Source: Opitutia bacterium
GTDB lineage: Bacteria > Verrucomicrobiota > Verrucomicrobiae > Opitutales > UBA953
Direction of reading: 5' to 3'
Length of the DNA stretch: 44,663 nt
Assembly (NCBI GenBank): GCA_947488485.1
Contig: CANKZO010000003.1
Coordinates: forward strand, 1 to 44,663
The translations under genes were made by a program, and so were the position numbers. The notes beneath the pieces were generated by a model. The model was not told the origin of the DNA, did no database searches, and saw only the letters and a program-made list of their open reading frames with translations. Shown here piece by piece: positions 1 to 8,856 of this stretch (positions are counted from its first letter, which is position 1; each line of letters opens with the position of its first letter).

Positions 1-1178
1 CGGTCGACTTCCTCGAGGGTGTTGTAGAACGCGAAGGAAGCGCGGGCGGTGCCGCTGAGGCCGTAATGCTTCATGAGCGGCATGCAACAATGGTGGCCGG
101 TGCGGATGGCGATGCCGTCCGCGTCGAGCAGCGTGCCGACGTCGTGCGGGTGCCCGCCCTCGAGATTGAAAGAGATGACGGCGACCTTCTCAGGCGCTTC
201 GCCCACGATGGTGAGTCCTTTGATGGCCTTGAGGCGCTCGGTGGCCGCGGCGAGCAGGACCTGCTCATGCGCATGCGCGGCCTCCTGGATGGGTATCACG
301 TATTCCAAGGCGACCCCGAGCGCGATGGCGCCGGAAATATCCGGCGTGCCGGCTTCGAAACGCTCCGGGGCCTCGCGAAAAGTGGTGCCGGCGAAATCGA
401 CCTTGCGGATCATGTCGCCGCCGAACTGGTAAGGCGGCATGGCGTCGAGCAGCTCAGGACGACCCCAGAGCACGCCGATGCCGGTCGGACCGAAGGTCTT
501 GTGGCCGGAGAAGGCGTAGAAGTCGCAACCGAGCGCGGGGACGTCGACCTTGAAGTGGGCGGCGGCCTGACAGCCATCGATGAGTACCACGGCGCCCGCA
601 GCCTTAGCGAGACGGGTCATCTCGGCGGCGGGATTGATGGTGCCGAGGGCGTTGGAGACGTGCGCGAAAGCGACGAGCTTGGTGCGGGCGGAAAGCAGTC
701 CCTTGAAAGCCACGAGGTCGACTTCGCCGCGCGGCGTGACGGGCGTGACGACGACCTTGGCGCCGGTGCGCTCGGCGATGACCTGCCAAGGCACGATGTT
801 GGCGTGGTGCTCGAGATGGGTGAGCAGGATCTCATCGCCGGCCTTGAGGTTGGCCCGACCCCAGCACTCGGCGACGAGGTTGATGCCCTCGGTGGCGCCG
901 CGCACGAAGACGCAGCCCCGGGTGTCCTTGAGCCCGAGGAACTTCGCGACGGAACCGCGGGCGGCTTCGTAGGCGGTGGTGGCCTCCTCGCTCAGGAGGT
1001 GGACGCCACGGTGGACGTTGGCGTTCTGCTCGGAGTAATAGCGTTCGAGGGCCTGGATGACGACCGACGGCTTCTGGGAAGTCGCCGCGTTATCGAGGTA
1101 GGTCAGCGGACGGCCGCGCACGGAACGTCCCAGGATCGGGAAGTCCTTGCGGCAGGCGGCGACATCGAACGCGGGCAT
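1..1178 (-). CDS. sufS: Cysteine desulfurase SufS, 3' end beyond window
   Basis: PLP-dependent enzyme that takes sulfur from L-cysteine for Fe-S cluster assembly in the cytoplasm. The reading frame is open to the left edge, giving 392 residues; the family is about 405-415, so only a short C-terminal tail is missing. The PLP lysine is K227 in SGHKTFGPTG. The active-site cysteine is C364 in RTGHHCCMPLM, the SufS-type loop rather than the IscS type. The start is the ATG giving MPAFDVAACRKDFPILG, where SufS proteins normally begin. It lies 49 bp downstream of ftsZ on the same strand, so it may be read through from the dcw operon, though it has no division role. No other suf gene is visible. The SufS class is clear; the partner system is not. 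Confidence 0.95.
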   Translation of the reverse strand, partial: MPAFDVAACRKDFPILGRSVRGRPLTYLDNAATSQKPSVVIQALERYYSEQNANVHRGVHLLSEEATTAYEAARGSVAKFLGLKDTRGCVFVRGATEGINLVAECWGRANLKAGDEILLTHLEHHANIVPWQVIAERTGAKVVVTPVTPRGEVDLVAFKGLLSARTKLVAFAHVSNALGTINPAAEMTRLAKAAGAVVLIDGCQAAAHFKVDVPALGCDFYAFSGHKTFGPTGIGVLWGRPELLDAMPPYQFGGDMIRKVDFAGTTFREAPERFEAGTPDISGAIALGVALEYVIPIQEAAHAHEQVLLAAATERLKAIKGLTIVGEAPEKVAVISFNLEGGHPHDVGTLLDADGIAIRTGHHCCMPLMKHYGLSGTARASFAFYNTLEEVD

Positions 1179-1227
1179 AGGGCCGAACGTAGGAGGACCG
1201 GGGCGGGGCGCAACCGGGAAGCGAACT

Positions 1228-2358
1228 TCAGGGCGCCGGCGGCAGGCGCACGGCCTTGCGGATATACGCGGGCACGTCGACGTCCTGGCCGTCGATGAAC
1301 GTCATGGGCGTGCCGCCGAACAGGCCGCGGCGCATCGATTCCTCCGTCGCGAACTCGAAGATCGGCTGCGCGGGGTCCTCGCCCTTGCCGCCCTTCTTCG
1401 TCTTGGCGGGGGGCTTGGGCGCGGGCAACGAAGCACCGAGCACCGAGACTTCGATGCGATCACCGAGCGCAGGTTCGACGCGCGCGCAGAGGATCGTGGA
1501 GGTCTCGCCGCCGAAACGCGTGCGGACCGCGGCGACCGCTTCGAAGGCCTCGGTCGAGGTCATGGCGGTACCGCCGGCGACGTGCACGAAAAGCGAAGCG
1601 ACCTTGGCCACGGCGCCGGGCGCGTGCGCCAACGGACATTCGATGGCGGCGCGCGCGGCCTTCATCGCGGCGCCATCGCCTTCGCCCAAGCCGAAGGCGA
1701 AGAGCGTCGGCGAACCAGGCGTCGAGAGCAGCGAGCGCAAAGCGGCGGGATCGACGGCGATGAGCGCGCCAGGCGCGAACGCACTGGCAAGTCCGCGCAG
1801 GGCTCCGCCCACCCACGCATCGGCGGCGGCGAAGGATTCCGACAACGGGGCGTCGGGCGCCACCTGCTGAAGGAGAAGGTCGTTATGGACCATCACGAGG
1901 CCATGGCACTTCTGTCCCAGTTTCACCGCGGCTTCGTTGGCCTGACGCATGCGCCGTTCGCCTTCATGCGAGAAAGGCATCGTCGCGAAGGCGAGCACCG
2001 TGGCGCCCGTCTCGGCGGCCAAACCGGCGACCGTCGCGGCGGCGCCGCTGCCGGTACCGCCACCGAGGCCGGTCACGAGCACGACCACGGGAATTCCAGT
2101 GAAGAGCCGACGCAGCGCCGGTTCCTCCGCCTCAGTGGAAGCCAGGCCGAGGGCGGCCTCGCCGCCCGTGCCCATCCCGCGCGTCTGCGCGCGACCGAGC
2201 TGCAGGCTCGCGCCAGGGCCGCCGGCGGCCAGGGCGCGCGCATCGGTGTCCAGCAACGCGACGGAGACCTCGGCCGGGAGCTGGGCCGAAAGCCGGGTGA
2301 CCATGGCGCAGCCCGCACCGCCGAGGCCGACGAGGAGGATGGAGGCGGGCGTGGCCAT
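1228..2358 (-). CDS. ftsZ: Divergent FtsZ cell division GTPase
   Basis: Tubulin-like protein that forms the cytokinetic ring. Visible are the T1 loop GLGGAGCA (residues 11-18), the tubulin signature GLGGGTGSGAA (97-107), the GTP-contacting PFSHEGERR (E132, R136) and VHND (N159). The C-terminal peptide DVDVPAYIRK (359-368) matches the FtsZ tail that binds FtsA. Position directly after ftsQ and ftsA confirms identity. There is no N-terminal extension before the first strand. The T7 loop is odd: where FtsZ has N-x-D-F-A-D, this protein has A201-V-D203-P-A-A206, so two of the three polar residues used to hydrolyse GTP in the neighbouring subunit are gone. Divergent FtsZ sequences are known in Verrucomicrobiota. 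At 376 aa the length is normal. GTP binding looks intact; fast hydrolysis is doubtful (inference). Confidence 0.9.
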   Translation of the reverse strand: MATPASILLVGLGGAGCAMVTRLSAQLPAEVSVALLDTDARALAAGGPGASLQLGRAQTRGMGTGGEAALGLASTEAEEPALRRLFTGIPVVVLVTGLGGGTGSGAAATVAGLAAETGATVLAFATMPFSHEGERRMRQANEAAVKLGQKCHGLVMVHNDLLLQQVAPDAPLSESFAAADAWVGGALRGLASAFAPGALIAVDPAALRSLLSTPGSPTLFAFGLGEGDGAAMKAARAAIECPLAHAPGAVAKVASLFVHVAGGTAMTSTEAFEAVAAVRTRFGGETSTILCARVEPALGDRIEVSVLGASLPAPKPPAKTKKGGKGEDPAQPIFEFATEESMRRGLFGGTPMTFIDGQDVDVPAYIRKAVRLPPAP

Positions 2359-2359
2359 C

Positions 2360-3595
2360 TTAGAAGCGGAAGAGCGCCTTGAGCTGGGCGAGGAAGCCGC
2401 GCGGACGGGCGACCGCCGGCGGGGCGTCGGCCAAGGCCGCGGTCATGAGGCCGACGACGCCCGCATACTCGGGCTTGCGCAGGGATTCGTTCTCGAAGTC
2501 AGGCACGCCGACGCGGGCCGAGACGCCGGTCACGAGCTGGACCGCTTCGGCGGCGTCGGCGAGATTGGCCGAACCACCGGTGAGGATCACGCCCGAGGGG
2601 ATCATATTCTGGTCGAGGCGCACGGCGTGGCCCGGGAAGATCTGTTCGAGGCGACGCAGCACGTCCTTGCGGACGAACTCGATCGTCTCTTGGTAACGCA
2701 GCGAAAGCACCTGGGTGATCGTACCGCGGTTGAACTGCTGGTCGCCCACGCCCTTGTCGCCGTCCTTCCAGATGGTCTGGTTGACGTCGGTCTCGCGGTG
2801 GAGCGCCGAGCCGAAGCGCTGCTTGAGGTCTTCGGCCGTCTCGCGACTGATGCGCAGCGCGACGCTGAGGTCGTTGGTCAGGTGCTCGCCGCCCACGGGG
2901 ATCGAGCCCGCGCAGAGGATGTGCTCCTTGTAGTAAAGGATCCAGTCGGTCGTGCCGGCGCCCATGTCGATGACGAGCACCCCGCCCTGCTTGTCGGCGT
3001 CGCTCGCCGTCGCGCAGGCGGCGGCGTGGCTGGCGAGGATGAAGTCGCGGACGCGGATGCTCAGGCCGTTGACCATGCCCACGCGCATGCGCATGTTGCC
3101 CTCCTCCATCGTCACGCGCCAGAAGTTCACCTCGAGGCGCTTGCCGGTCATCCCGACGGCGTTGCCGATCGGACGGTTGTCCAGCATCGTCGGCTGGCGC
3201 ATGTAGAGCAGCGTGCTGCGGCCCGCCGGCGGCTCGAGGCGCTTGGCCGAGGCGATGGCGTCCGCGACGTCCTTGGCGGTGACCTTGCCGTCGTGCGCGG
3301 GCACGGCGATGAAGCCCTTCACACGCTCGCCTTCGGCGGCGGGACCGGACAACGAGAGATAGACCTGTTCGACCGCGCGGCCGGAACCGCGTTCGATGTC
3401 ATTGACGACCTCATGCACGCATTGGGTGAGCTTCTCGAGGTCGGTGACGGTGCCTTTCACGACGCCGTCGGTGCGGCGTTCACTGAAGCTGAGCATGCGG
3501 GCCTTGCCGTCGATGACCTGTCCGAGGAGGCTGGCGGTCTTGTGCGTGCCGATGTCGATGACGGCGATGAGGGATGGAAGGGGCTTAGGGGTCAT
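2360..3595 (-). CDS. ftsA: Cell division protein FtsA
   Basis: Actin-fold ATPase that tethers FtsZ filaments to the inner membrane and recruits later division proteins. The 411-residue length is typical. Visible are phosphate-binding loop 1, VIDIGTHKTASLLG (near residue 12), loop 2, VIDMGAGTTDW, and the adenosine motif GVILTGGSANL. The last residues, RGFLAQLKALFRF, form an amphipathic helix like the membrane-targeting sequence of other FtsA proteins. Its start overlaps the ftsQ stop by 4 bases (ATGA), and ftsZ begins one base after its stop, so the three are translationally coupled. No strong Shine-Dalgarno precedes the start. Confidence 0.95.
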   Translation of the reverse strand: MTPKPLPSLIAVIDIGTHKTASLLGQVIDGKARMLSFSERRTDGVVKGTVTDLEKLTQCVHEVVNDIERGSGRAVEQVYLSLSGPAAEGERVKGFIAVPAHDGKVTAKDVADAIASAKRLEPPAGRSTLLYMRQPTMLDNRPIGNAVGMTGKRLEVNFWRVTMEEGNMRMRVGMVNGLSIRVRDFILASHAAACATASDADKQGGVLVIDMGAGTTDWILYYKEHILCAGSIPVGGEHLTNDLSVALRISRETAEDLKQRFGSALHRETDVNQTIWKDGDKGVGDQQFNRGTITQVLSLRYQETIEFVRKDVLRRLEQIFPGHAVRLDQNMIPSGVILTGGSANLADAAEAVQLVTGVSARVGVPDFENESLRKPEYAGVVGLMTAALADAPPAVARPRGFLAQLKALFRF

Positions 3596-4581
3596 CGGAG
3601 AGGGGTGGTGACGGGAGTGGTGACGGGGACGAGACGAGGTTCGGGAATCGGCGAAGCGGCGTTGGTCCGGTTTTGGATGGACATCTTGAGCACGTAGGCG
3701 GATGCGGTCGTGCCGGGCCGGCGCAGGAGTTCGTCGACGTTGATGCGCCCGAGCAGGATGAGCTCATTACGCCAGTTGGCGGTGGAGAAGACGATCTCGA
3801 CCAGGGCCGGTCGGTCCATCGGCTGCGTCCCGGGGCGGACGGTCACGCGGAGGTTCGAGCCGGGCGAATCTTCCTGCGCGCCGAAACAGTCGCGGAGCGA
3901 GACGGCCGACCACTGCTTGAAGAGGTGCGGGTAGGTCGTGCGCACGGTCAGCAGGAAGGGCGCGGCGATCTCGATGCCTTCGATGAGCAGGCCGTCGTCG
4001 GCGCCGGTCGAGCGGAAATGCTGGATCTCCGGCAGGTTGCGGACCGCCTGCTCGGGATAGCCGACGCCGGCGAAAGTCCGCCCGTCGGCGGCCACGAGGC
4101 GCACCTGCATCGACGTGCCCTTCTCGGGCAGGCTCACGATCTTCGCGACCGCGAGCCGCTCGCGCAGGTTGATTTCCAAAGTGCCGTCGCCGCGTCGGCG
4201 CACGTCGGCCGCGACGACCTGGTTATCGGCCTCGAGGTCGGCCTTGATGGCACGGACATCGCGCGCGAAACCTTCGGGGCCCGCGGCGATGACCTTCTTC
4301 ACGAAGGCTTCGGACAGGAAGCCGTCCGTCTGGAAGCGCACCTTGGCGGCGGGGGCGGCGGCCGCGGATTCGTCGACGGCCCACCAGATCAGCGCGCCGA
4401 GCACGAAGAGGAAGAACGCCGCGGCGACGGTCGGCAGCTTGGAGCGCACGACGCGCTTGCGGCCGAGCTCGCCGGCGGGCACGCGCTGGACGTCCTGCGG
4501 CACGAGGGCGCGCCAGTCACGGTCGGCCTGGCCGCGGAAAGCGTCGCGGCGGCGGCCGAACAAAGAATCGAAGAGGCCCAT
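3592..4581 (-). CDS. ftsQ: FtsQ-like division protein
   Basis: Bitopic inner-membrane protein of the division complex; FtsQ links early cytoplasmic and late periplasmic division proteins through FtsB and FtsL. The 329-residue protein has a basic cytoplasmic N-terminus, one membrane segment at about residues 50-68, then a periplasmic part whose first region (about 78-150) has the size and position of a POTRA domain. The sequence is divergent and I assign it mainly by topology and by its place between ddl and ftsA. The C-terminus is rich in Pro, Thr and Val. It starts 2 bases after the end of ddl and its stop overlaps ftsA. Confidence 0.8.
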   Translation of the reverse strand: MGLFDSLFGRRRDAFRGQADRDWRALVPQDVQRVPAGELGRKRVVRSKLPTVAAAFFLFVLGALIWWAVDESAAAAPAAKVRFQTDGFLSEAFVKKVIAAGPEGFARDVRAIKADLEADNQVVAADVRRRGDGTLEINLRERLAVAKIVSLPEKGTSMQVRLVAADGRTFAGVGYPEQAVRNLPEIQHFRSTGADDGLLIEGIEIAAPFLLTVRTTYPHLFKQWSAVSLRDCFGAQEDSPGSNLRVTVRPGTQPMDRPALVEIVFSTANWRNELILLGRINVDELLRRPGTTASAYVLKMSIQNRTNAASPIPEPRLVPVTTPVTTPLR

Positions 4582-4583
4582 GG

Positions 4584-5507
4584 TCAGCGTTGGTCGGTGC
4601 GGGTGGCGCGCGCGAGGGCCGGAGCGGCCATGCGGCGCACGAGCGCGGGAAAATCGAGCCCGACGCAGGAAGCGCTCTTGGGCATCAGGCTGGTGGCGGT
4701 CATGCCGGGCATCGTGTTGATCTCGAGGAAATAGAAGCGGCCGTCCGGCTCAAGGAAGACATCCGCGCGGGCGAAGTCCCGGCAGCCGCAGGCGGCGAAG
4801 AGGCGCGCGGCGGCCTCGCCGATGGCGACGGTGAGCTCGGCGGGGATCGGCGCGGGGAAAAGGTATTCCGAGGCGCCCTTGGTATACTTGGTCTGATAAT
4901 CGTAGACGCCGGTGAGCGGGACGATCTCGACGAGGCCCATGGGGCGGCCGTCAAGCAGACCGATCGACATCTCGCGGCCGCGGAGGCGGCGCTCGGCCAT
5001 CCACTGCCCGGAAGCGGGAATCTCCGCCAGGGCCTTGGCCACGGCGGCCTCCCCTTCCAACATATAGAGACCGACGCTGCTGCCCTGGTCGGACGGCTTG
5101 ATGACGAGGTGTTCGCCCAAGGCGGCGATGAGCGCGGCGGCCGTCGGCTTAGCGGCGCCGGCGAAGGCGACTTCGGGAATCGCGGGGACGTCGGCGGTGC
5201 GCATGGCGCGCTTGGTCGCGACTTTGTCCATGCAGAGCCGGTTGGCGGCCGAACCGCAGCCGGCGAACGCGACGCCGCGGGCTTCCATTTCAGCCTGGGC
5301 GCGGCCGTCTTCACCCCAACCGCCGTGCAGGACCGGGAAGACGACGTGCCGGGCGGCGTCGAGCCACTCGGGCAAGGCGTCGGCGGTGAGTTCGACAAGC
5401 CGGGCGCCGGGCAGGACTTCGGATACGGCCTTGCCGGAACGCAGCGAGACCTCACGTTCGGAGGAAAGACCGCCGCAGAGGACGATGATCTCGCGGGCGT
5501 CGCTCAT
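4584..5507 (-). CDS. ddl: D-alanine--D-alanine ligase
   Basis: ATP-grasp enzyme joining two D-alanines for the peptidoglycan stem peptide. The 307-aa protein begins MSDAREIIVLCGGLSSEREV, with the usual N-terminal Glu-containing loop. VIKPSDQGSSVG is the ATP-grasp lysine/serine loop, YQTKYTKGASEYLFPAP contains the omega-loop tyrosine seen in D-Ala-D-Ala rather than D-Ala-D-Lac ligases, and LEINTMPGMTATSLMPKSA carries the Mg-binding Glu and Asn. The frame is open upstream into murB, but this ATG overlaps the murB stop as ATGA and has GGAAGGAA a few bases upstream, so I choose it. Chlamydiae fuse Ddl to MurC; here Ddl is separate. Confidence 0.95.
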   Translation of the reverse strand: MSDAREIIVLCGGLSSEREVSLRSGKAVSEVLPGARLVELTADALPEWLDAARHVVFPVLHGGWGEDGRAQAEMEARGVAFAGCGSAANRLCMDKVATKRAMRTADVPAIPEVAFAGAAKPTAAALIAALGEHLVIKPSDQGSSVGLYMLEGEAAVAKALAEIPASGQWMAERRLRGREMSIGLLDGRPMGLVEIVPLTGVYDYQTKYTKGASEYLFPAPIPAELTVAIGEAAARLFAACGCRDFARADVFLEPDGRFYFLEINTMPGMTATSLMPKSASCVGLDFPALVRRMAAPALARATRTDQR

Positions 5508-7780
5508 AGGAGTTCCTTCCATTCGCGGCCGAGCGCGACGATCTCCGGCTGGAGCTCGACGCCCTGACGGGCCTTCACTTCGGCGCGGACCGTGCGCATG
5601 AGCGCAAGGAAGTCGGCGGCCTTGGCCTCGCCGGCGTTGACGAGGAAGTTGGCGTGGGTCGGTGAGACCGAGACGGGGCCGACGGCGCGGCCCTTGAGCC
5701 CGCTGAGGTCGATGAGCCGGCCGGCCTTGTCGCCTTCGGGATTCCGGAACACACAGCCGGCGCTCGCTTCGCGGGGCTGCGAGGCGCGGCGACGAGCGGC
5801 CATTTCGTCCATACGTCCGCGGATGGCGGCGGAGTCTTCGGCCGAAGCCGAGCGGAGGACGGCGGAAAGGACGACCGCCCCGTGCAGCTGCGGGCAATCG
5901 CGGTAAAGGGCGTCGAAACAATCGCGGCGCGCGGCGCGCACGCGTCCCTGCGGGGTGAGCCACTCGATGGATTCGACGACGTCGAAGATCCAGCCGCCCA
6001 TCGCGCCGGCGTTCATGCGCAAGGAGCCGCCGACGGTCCCGGGGATGCCTTCGAGGAATTCGAAACCGGCGCGGCCTTCGCGCGCAGCCACGCCGCACAG
6101 TTCCTTCAGGCGGGTGCCGCCGCCGACGCGGAAGCGGCCTTCACCAAGGTCGGTCACGGCGCCCCAGCGGGCGGTGTCGAGATGCAGGATGAGTCCGTCG
6201 TAACCTTCGTCGGGCACGAGGAGATTGGAACCGCGGCCGAGGACGAACCAACGGAGGTCGAGCTCCGCCGCCGCGCGCAGGAGCGTGACAAGGTCGTCGA
6301 CCGACGCGGGTTCGGCATACCAGCGGGCCGCACCGCCGAGTCCCAGCGTGGTGCGACGGGCGAGCGGTTCGTTGGCGCGAAGGACGCAGTCCTTGGAAAG
6401 ACGGCCGGCGACGAGATCCGGGAGATCCGCGGAAAGGACGCCCTCGCCACGGCGGCGCAGCACCTTCGCGTAGGCCTCGGCGTCGCGCTCGATGTCGCCC
6501 GCGCCCACGAAGGCCACCACCGTGTCGGCCCCCTCGGCGAGCGTGTCGAGCAAGGCCGGCAACGCGCGACGGTCCTCGACGAGGCGGTGCGCGGAGCCGG
6601 CGACGATCGCATCGGAACCGCCGCCTTCGACGGCGGCTTCGCCGGCGGAATAGACCGGGAGCACGAGCGCCTGGTCGGCCACGGCGAGCGCGTCGCGGAA
6701 CTCGCGCGCATACTGGCGCGTGCGGGTATGGCGATGCGGCTGGAAGACGACGAGCAGGCGGCCGGCGTGCGTCTCGCGCACCCACTGCAGCAAAGCCGCG
6801 ATCTCCGTCGGATGGTGGGCGTAGTCGGCGAGCACGCGCAGGCCGGTGCGTTCGAAGAGGACATCCTGCCGGCGACGGATACCGCGCCAGCGTGCCAGCG
6901 GTTCGGCGACGAGGCCGCCGGTGATGAAGTGCGTGACCGCGAGCGCCAGCGCGGCGTTGGAGCGGTTGAAGGTTCCGGCGACGGGGAGATTGAACTGGCC
7001 CGAGGGGAAACGTCCGCCGAGCGCGACGACCGACGAGGAATGCCCGCCCTGCACGAGCCGGCAGGAATAATCACCGTCTTCGCCCACGCGGATGACCGGC
7101 ACCTTGAGGCCTTCGACGAGGCGTTCGAGGCGAGCATTGCCGACCGGGATCACCACGGCGGAACGGGTGCGTTCGAAGAGCGCGCGGAAGACGGCCTCGA
7201 GCGCGGCTTCGTCGCGGTAATAGTCGGGATGGTCCCAGTCGAGGTTCACCGCCACGGTGACGTCGGGCGAGAACGCGCCGATCGTGCCGTCGCTCTCGTC
7301 GACTTCCGCGACGACCCAGGGCGAAGTCGCCGAAGCGCGCGCGGGCGGGAAAGCCGGGTCGCGGAAAAGGCCGCCGAGGACGTACCCGAAATCGGCGCCG
7401 GCGCTGGCGAGCGCGGCGACGAGCAGGCCGCAGGTGGTGGTCTTGCCATGGCTGCCGCAGACGGCGACGAACCGGCGTTCGGCGACCGCTTCGGCGAGCA
7501 GCTCGCCGCGGCGCAAGGTGCGCACGCCGTGGCCTTCGGCGAGCGTGAGGGCGGGATGGCCGGGCTTGACCGCGCTGGAGCGGCCCACGACGGAAGGATG
7601 GCGGCCGGCGGCCCAAGGATCGCGCAGAAGCGGCACTTCGCCATTGGCGAGCTGGAGCTCCATCGGACTGCCGGTCGCGTCGTCCCAACCGGAGACGTCC
7701 CAGCCGTCACCTTTGAGATAGAGCGCGAGCGGACCGACGCCCATGCCGCACGCCCCGAGCATCCAGGCGGAACGGCTCAT
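5504..7780 (-). CDS. murC-murB: Fused MurC-MurB peptidoglycan precursor enzyme
   Basis: One 758-aa protein carries two steps of UDP-MurNAc-peptide synthesis. Residues 1 to about 455 are MurC (UDP-MurNAc:L-alanine ligase), with N-terminal LGACGMGVGPLA, the ATP loop GSHGKTTT (109-116) and DYAHHPTEI (319-327). Residues about 460-758 are MurB (FAD-dependent UDP-GlcNAc-enolpyruvate reductase), with GRGSNLLVP (515-523), GIPGTVGGSLRMNAG (578-592), EASAGCVFRNP (671-681) and the acid E746 in LQPEI. The usual proton-donor Ser of MurB is Cys (C676). The N-terminal ATG overlaps the murG stop (ATGA); an upstream in-frame extension is just the murG shadow. No stop or restart lies between the domains, so the fusion looks real. 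Confidence 0.93.
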   Translation of the reverse strand: MSRSAWMLGACGMGVGPLALYLKGDGWDVSGWDDATGSPMELQLANGEVPLLRDPWAAGRHPSVVGRSSAVKPGHPALTLAEGHGVRTLRRGELLAEAVAERRFVAVCGSHGKTTTCGLLVAALASAGADFGYVLGGLFRDPAFPPARASATSPWVVAEVDESDGTIGAFSPDVTVAVNLDWDHPDYYRDEAALEAVFRALFERTRSAVVIPVGNARLERLVEGLKVPVIRVGEDGDYSCRLVQGGHSSSVVALGGRFPSGQFNLPVAGTFNRSNAALALAVTHFITGGLVAEPLARWRGIRRRQDVLFERTGLRVLADYAHHPTEIAALLQWVRETHAGRLLVVFQPHRHTRTRQYAREFRDALAVADQALVLPVYSAGEAAVEGGGSDAIVAGSAHRLVEDRRALPALLDTLAEGADTVVAFVGAGDIERDAEAYAKVLRRRGEGVLSADLPDLVAGRLSKDCVLRANEPLARRTTLGLGGAARWYAEPASVDDLVTLLRAAAELDLRWFVLGRGSNLLVPDEGYDGLILHLDTARWGAVTDLGEGRFRVGGGTRLKELCGVAAREGRAGFEFLEGIPGTVGGSLRMNAGAMGGWIFDVVESIEWLTPQGRVRAARRDCFDALYRDCPQLHGAVVLSAVLRSASAEDSAAIRGRMDEMAARRRASQPREASAGCVFRNPEGDKAGRLIDLSGLKGRAVGPVSVSPTHANFLVNAGEAKAADFLALMRTVRAEVKARQGVELQPEIVALGREWKELL

Positions 7781-8856
7781 GCGGTGGCGCCGCCGGCGAG
7801 GGCGACGGTCTCCGTGGCGAGGGCGTCCCAACGGTTGGCCGCGTCGGCCAGCGCGAGCGCGTCGCGCATGACGGAGAGCGCGGCGTTGTCATGGAGGCGG
7901 TCGAAAACGACGACAGCGAGACGGTTCAGCTCCGCCTCCGGCAGGAGGATCGCGGCGCCGGTCCGCTCGCTCTCGCGGGCGTTGGCGGTCTGATGGTCGT
8001 CGGCGGCGGAAGGCAGCGGGATGAGGACCGCGGGCGTCCGGCAGGTCGCGAGCTCGGCGAGCGTGCCGGCGCCGGCGCGCGCGACGGCGAGGTCGGCGGC
8101 GGAATAGGCCGCGGCCATCTGGTGGCAGAACGGCAGGAACTTCACCACCGACTGCGGCGAACGTACCTCGTCCTCGCGGCCGCCGGGACCGGTGAGGCAG
8201 AGCACGTGCACGCCGCGCACGGCGAACTCCTCGAGATTATCTTCGACCCAGCGGTTGAGGCGGGTCGCGCCCTGGCTGCCGCCGACGACGAGCACGAGCC
8301 GGCCCGAAGGAGGGAGACCGAGCGCGCGGCGCGCGGCCTCGCGGGCCTCCGGACGGATCTCCGCGCGCACGGGATAGCCGGAATCATGCTGCCGCTCCGC
8401 CGCGACGCCCGGCAGGCGCACGCCCGTGGGCAGATGGACCGAAGTCGCGAAACGCGCGATGAGCCGCACGGCTTTTCCGGGACGGCGGTTCGCCTCATGC
8501 ACCAGCACCGGCACGCCGGCGAGCCGGCACGCGAGCGCGGGACCGAGGCTCATGAAGCCGCCGAAGCAGACGAGGACCGACGGACGGAACTCCCGGAGCA
8601 GCCGCCACGAAGACCAGACGGCGCCGAGGAGCGCGGGAAAGAACAGCAGACGGCCGAGCAGGCCCGGACCGAAGCCGCGGCCCTTGCCCGGCACGAAGCT
8701 CAGGCGAGGGTAATGCGCGGTCATGCGCGCGTCGACGGCCTTGCGGCTGACGATCAGCCGGCATTCGTGTCCGTCCTCGGTGAGCCGCTGGGCGAGGGCG
8801 ATGCCGGGCGCGAGATGGCCGCCGGTACCGCCGCAGGCGAGCAGCACGCGGCTCAT
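7777..8856 (-). CDS. murG: UDP-GlcNAc:lipid I N-acetylglucosaminyltransferase
   Basis: Membrane-associated GT28 glycosyltransferase that makes lipid II on the inner face of the cytoplasmic membrane. The 359-aa length is typical. N-terminal LLACGGTGGHLAPGIALA is the first G-loop, FGGFMSLGPALA the second, HEANRRPGKAVR contains the conserved His-Glu pair, and VVGGSQGATRLN plus ARAGAGTLAEL are UDP-GlcNAc motifs. The frame runs far upstream, but the chosen ATG overlaps the ftsW stop (ATGA) and has AAGGAGG just upstream, one of the best ribosome binding sites in the cluster. Lies between ftsW and murC-murB as usual. Confidence 0.96.
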   Translation of the reverse strand: MSRVLLACGGTGGHLAPGIALAQRLTEDGHECRLIVSRKAVDARMTAHYPRLSFVPGKGRGFGPGLLGRLLFFPALLGAVWSSWRLLREFRPSVLVCFGGFMSLGPALACRLAGVPVLVHEANRRPGKAVRLIARFATSVHLPTGVRLPGVAAERQHDSGYPVRAEIRPEAREAARRALGLPPSGRLVLVVGGSQGATRLNRWVEDNLEEFAVRGVHVLCLTGPGGREDEVRSPQSVVKFLPFCHQMAAAYSAADLAVARAGAGTLAELATCRTPAVLIPLPSAADDHQTANARESERTGAAILLPEAELNRLAVVVFDRLHDNAALSVMRDALALADAANRWDALATETVALAGGATA

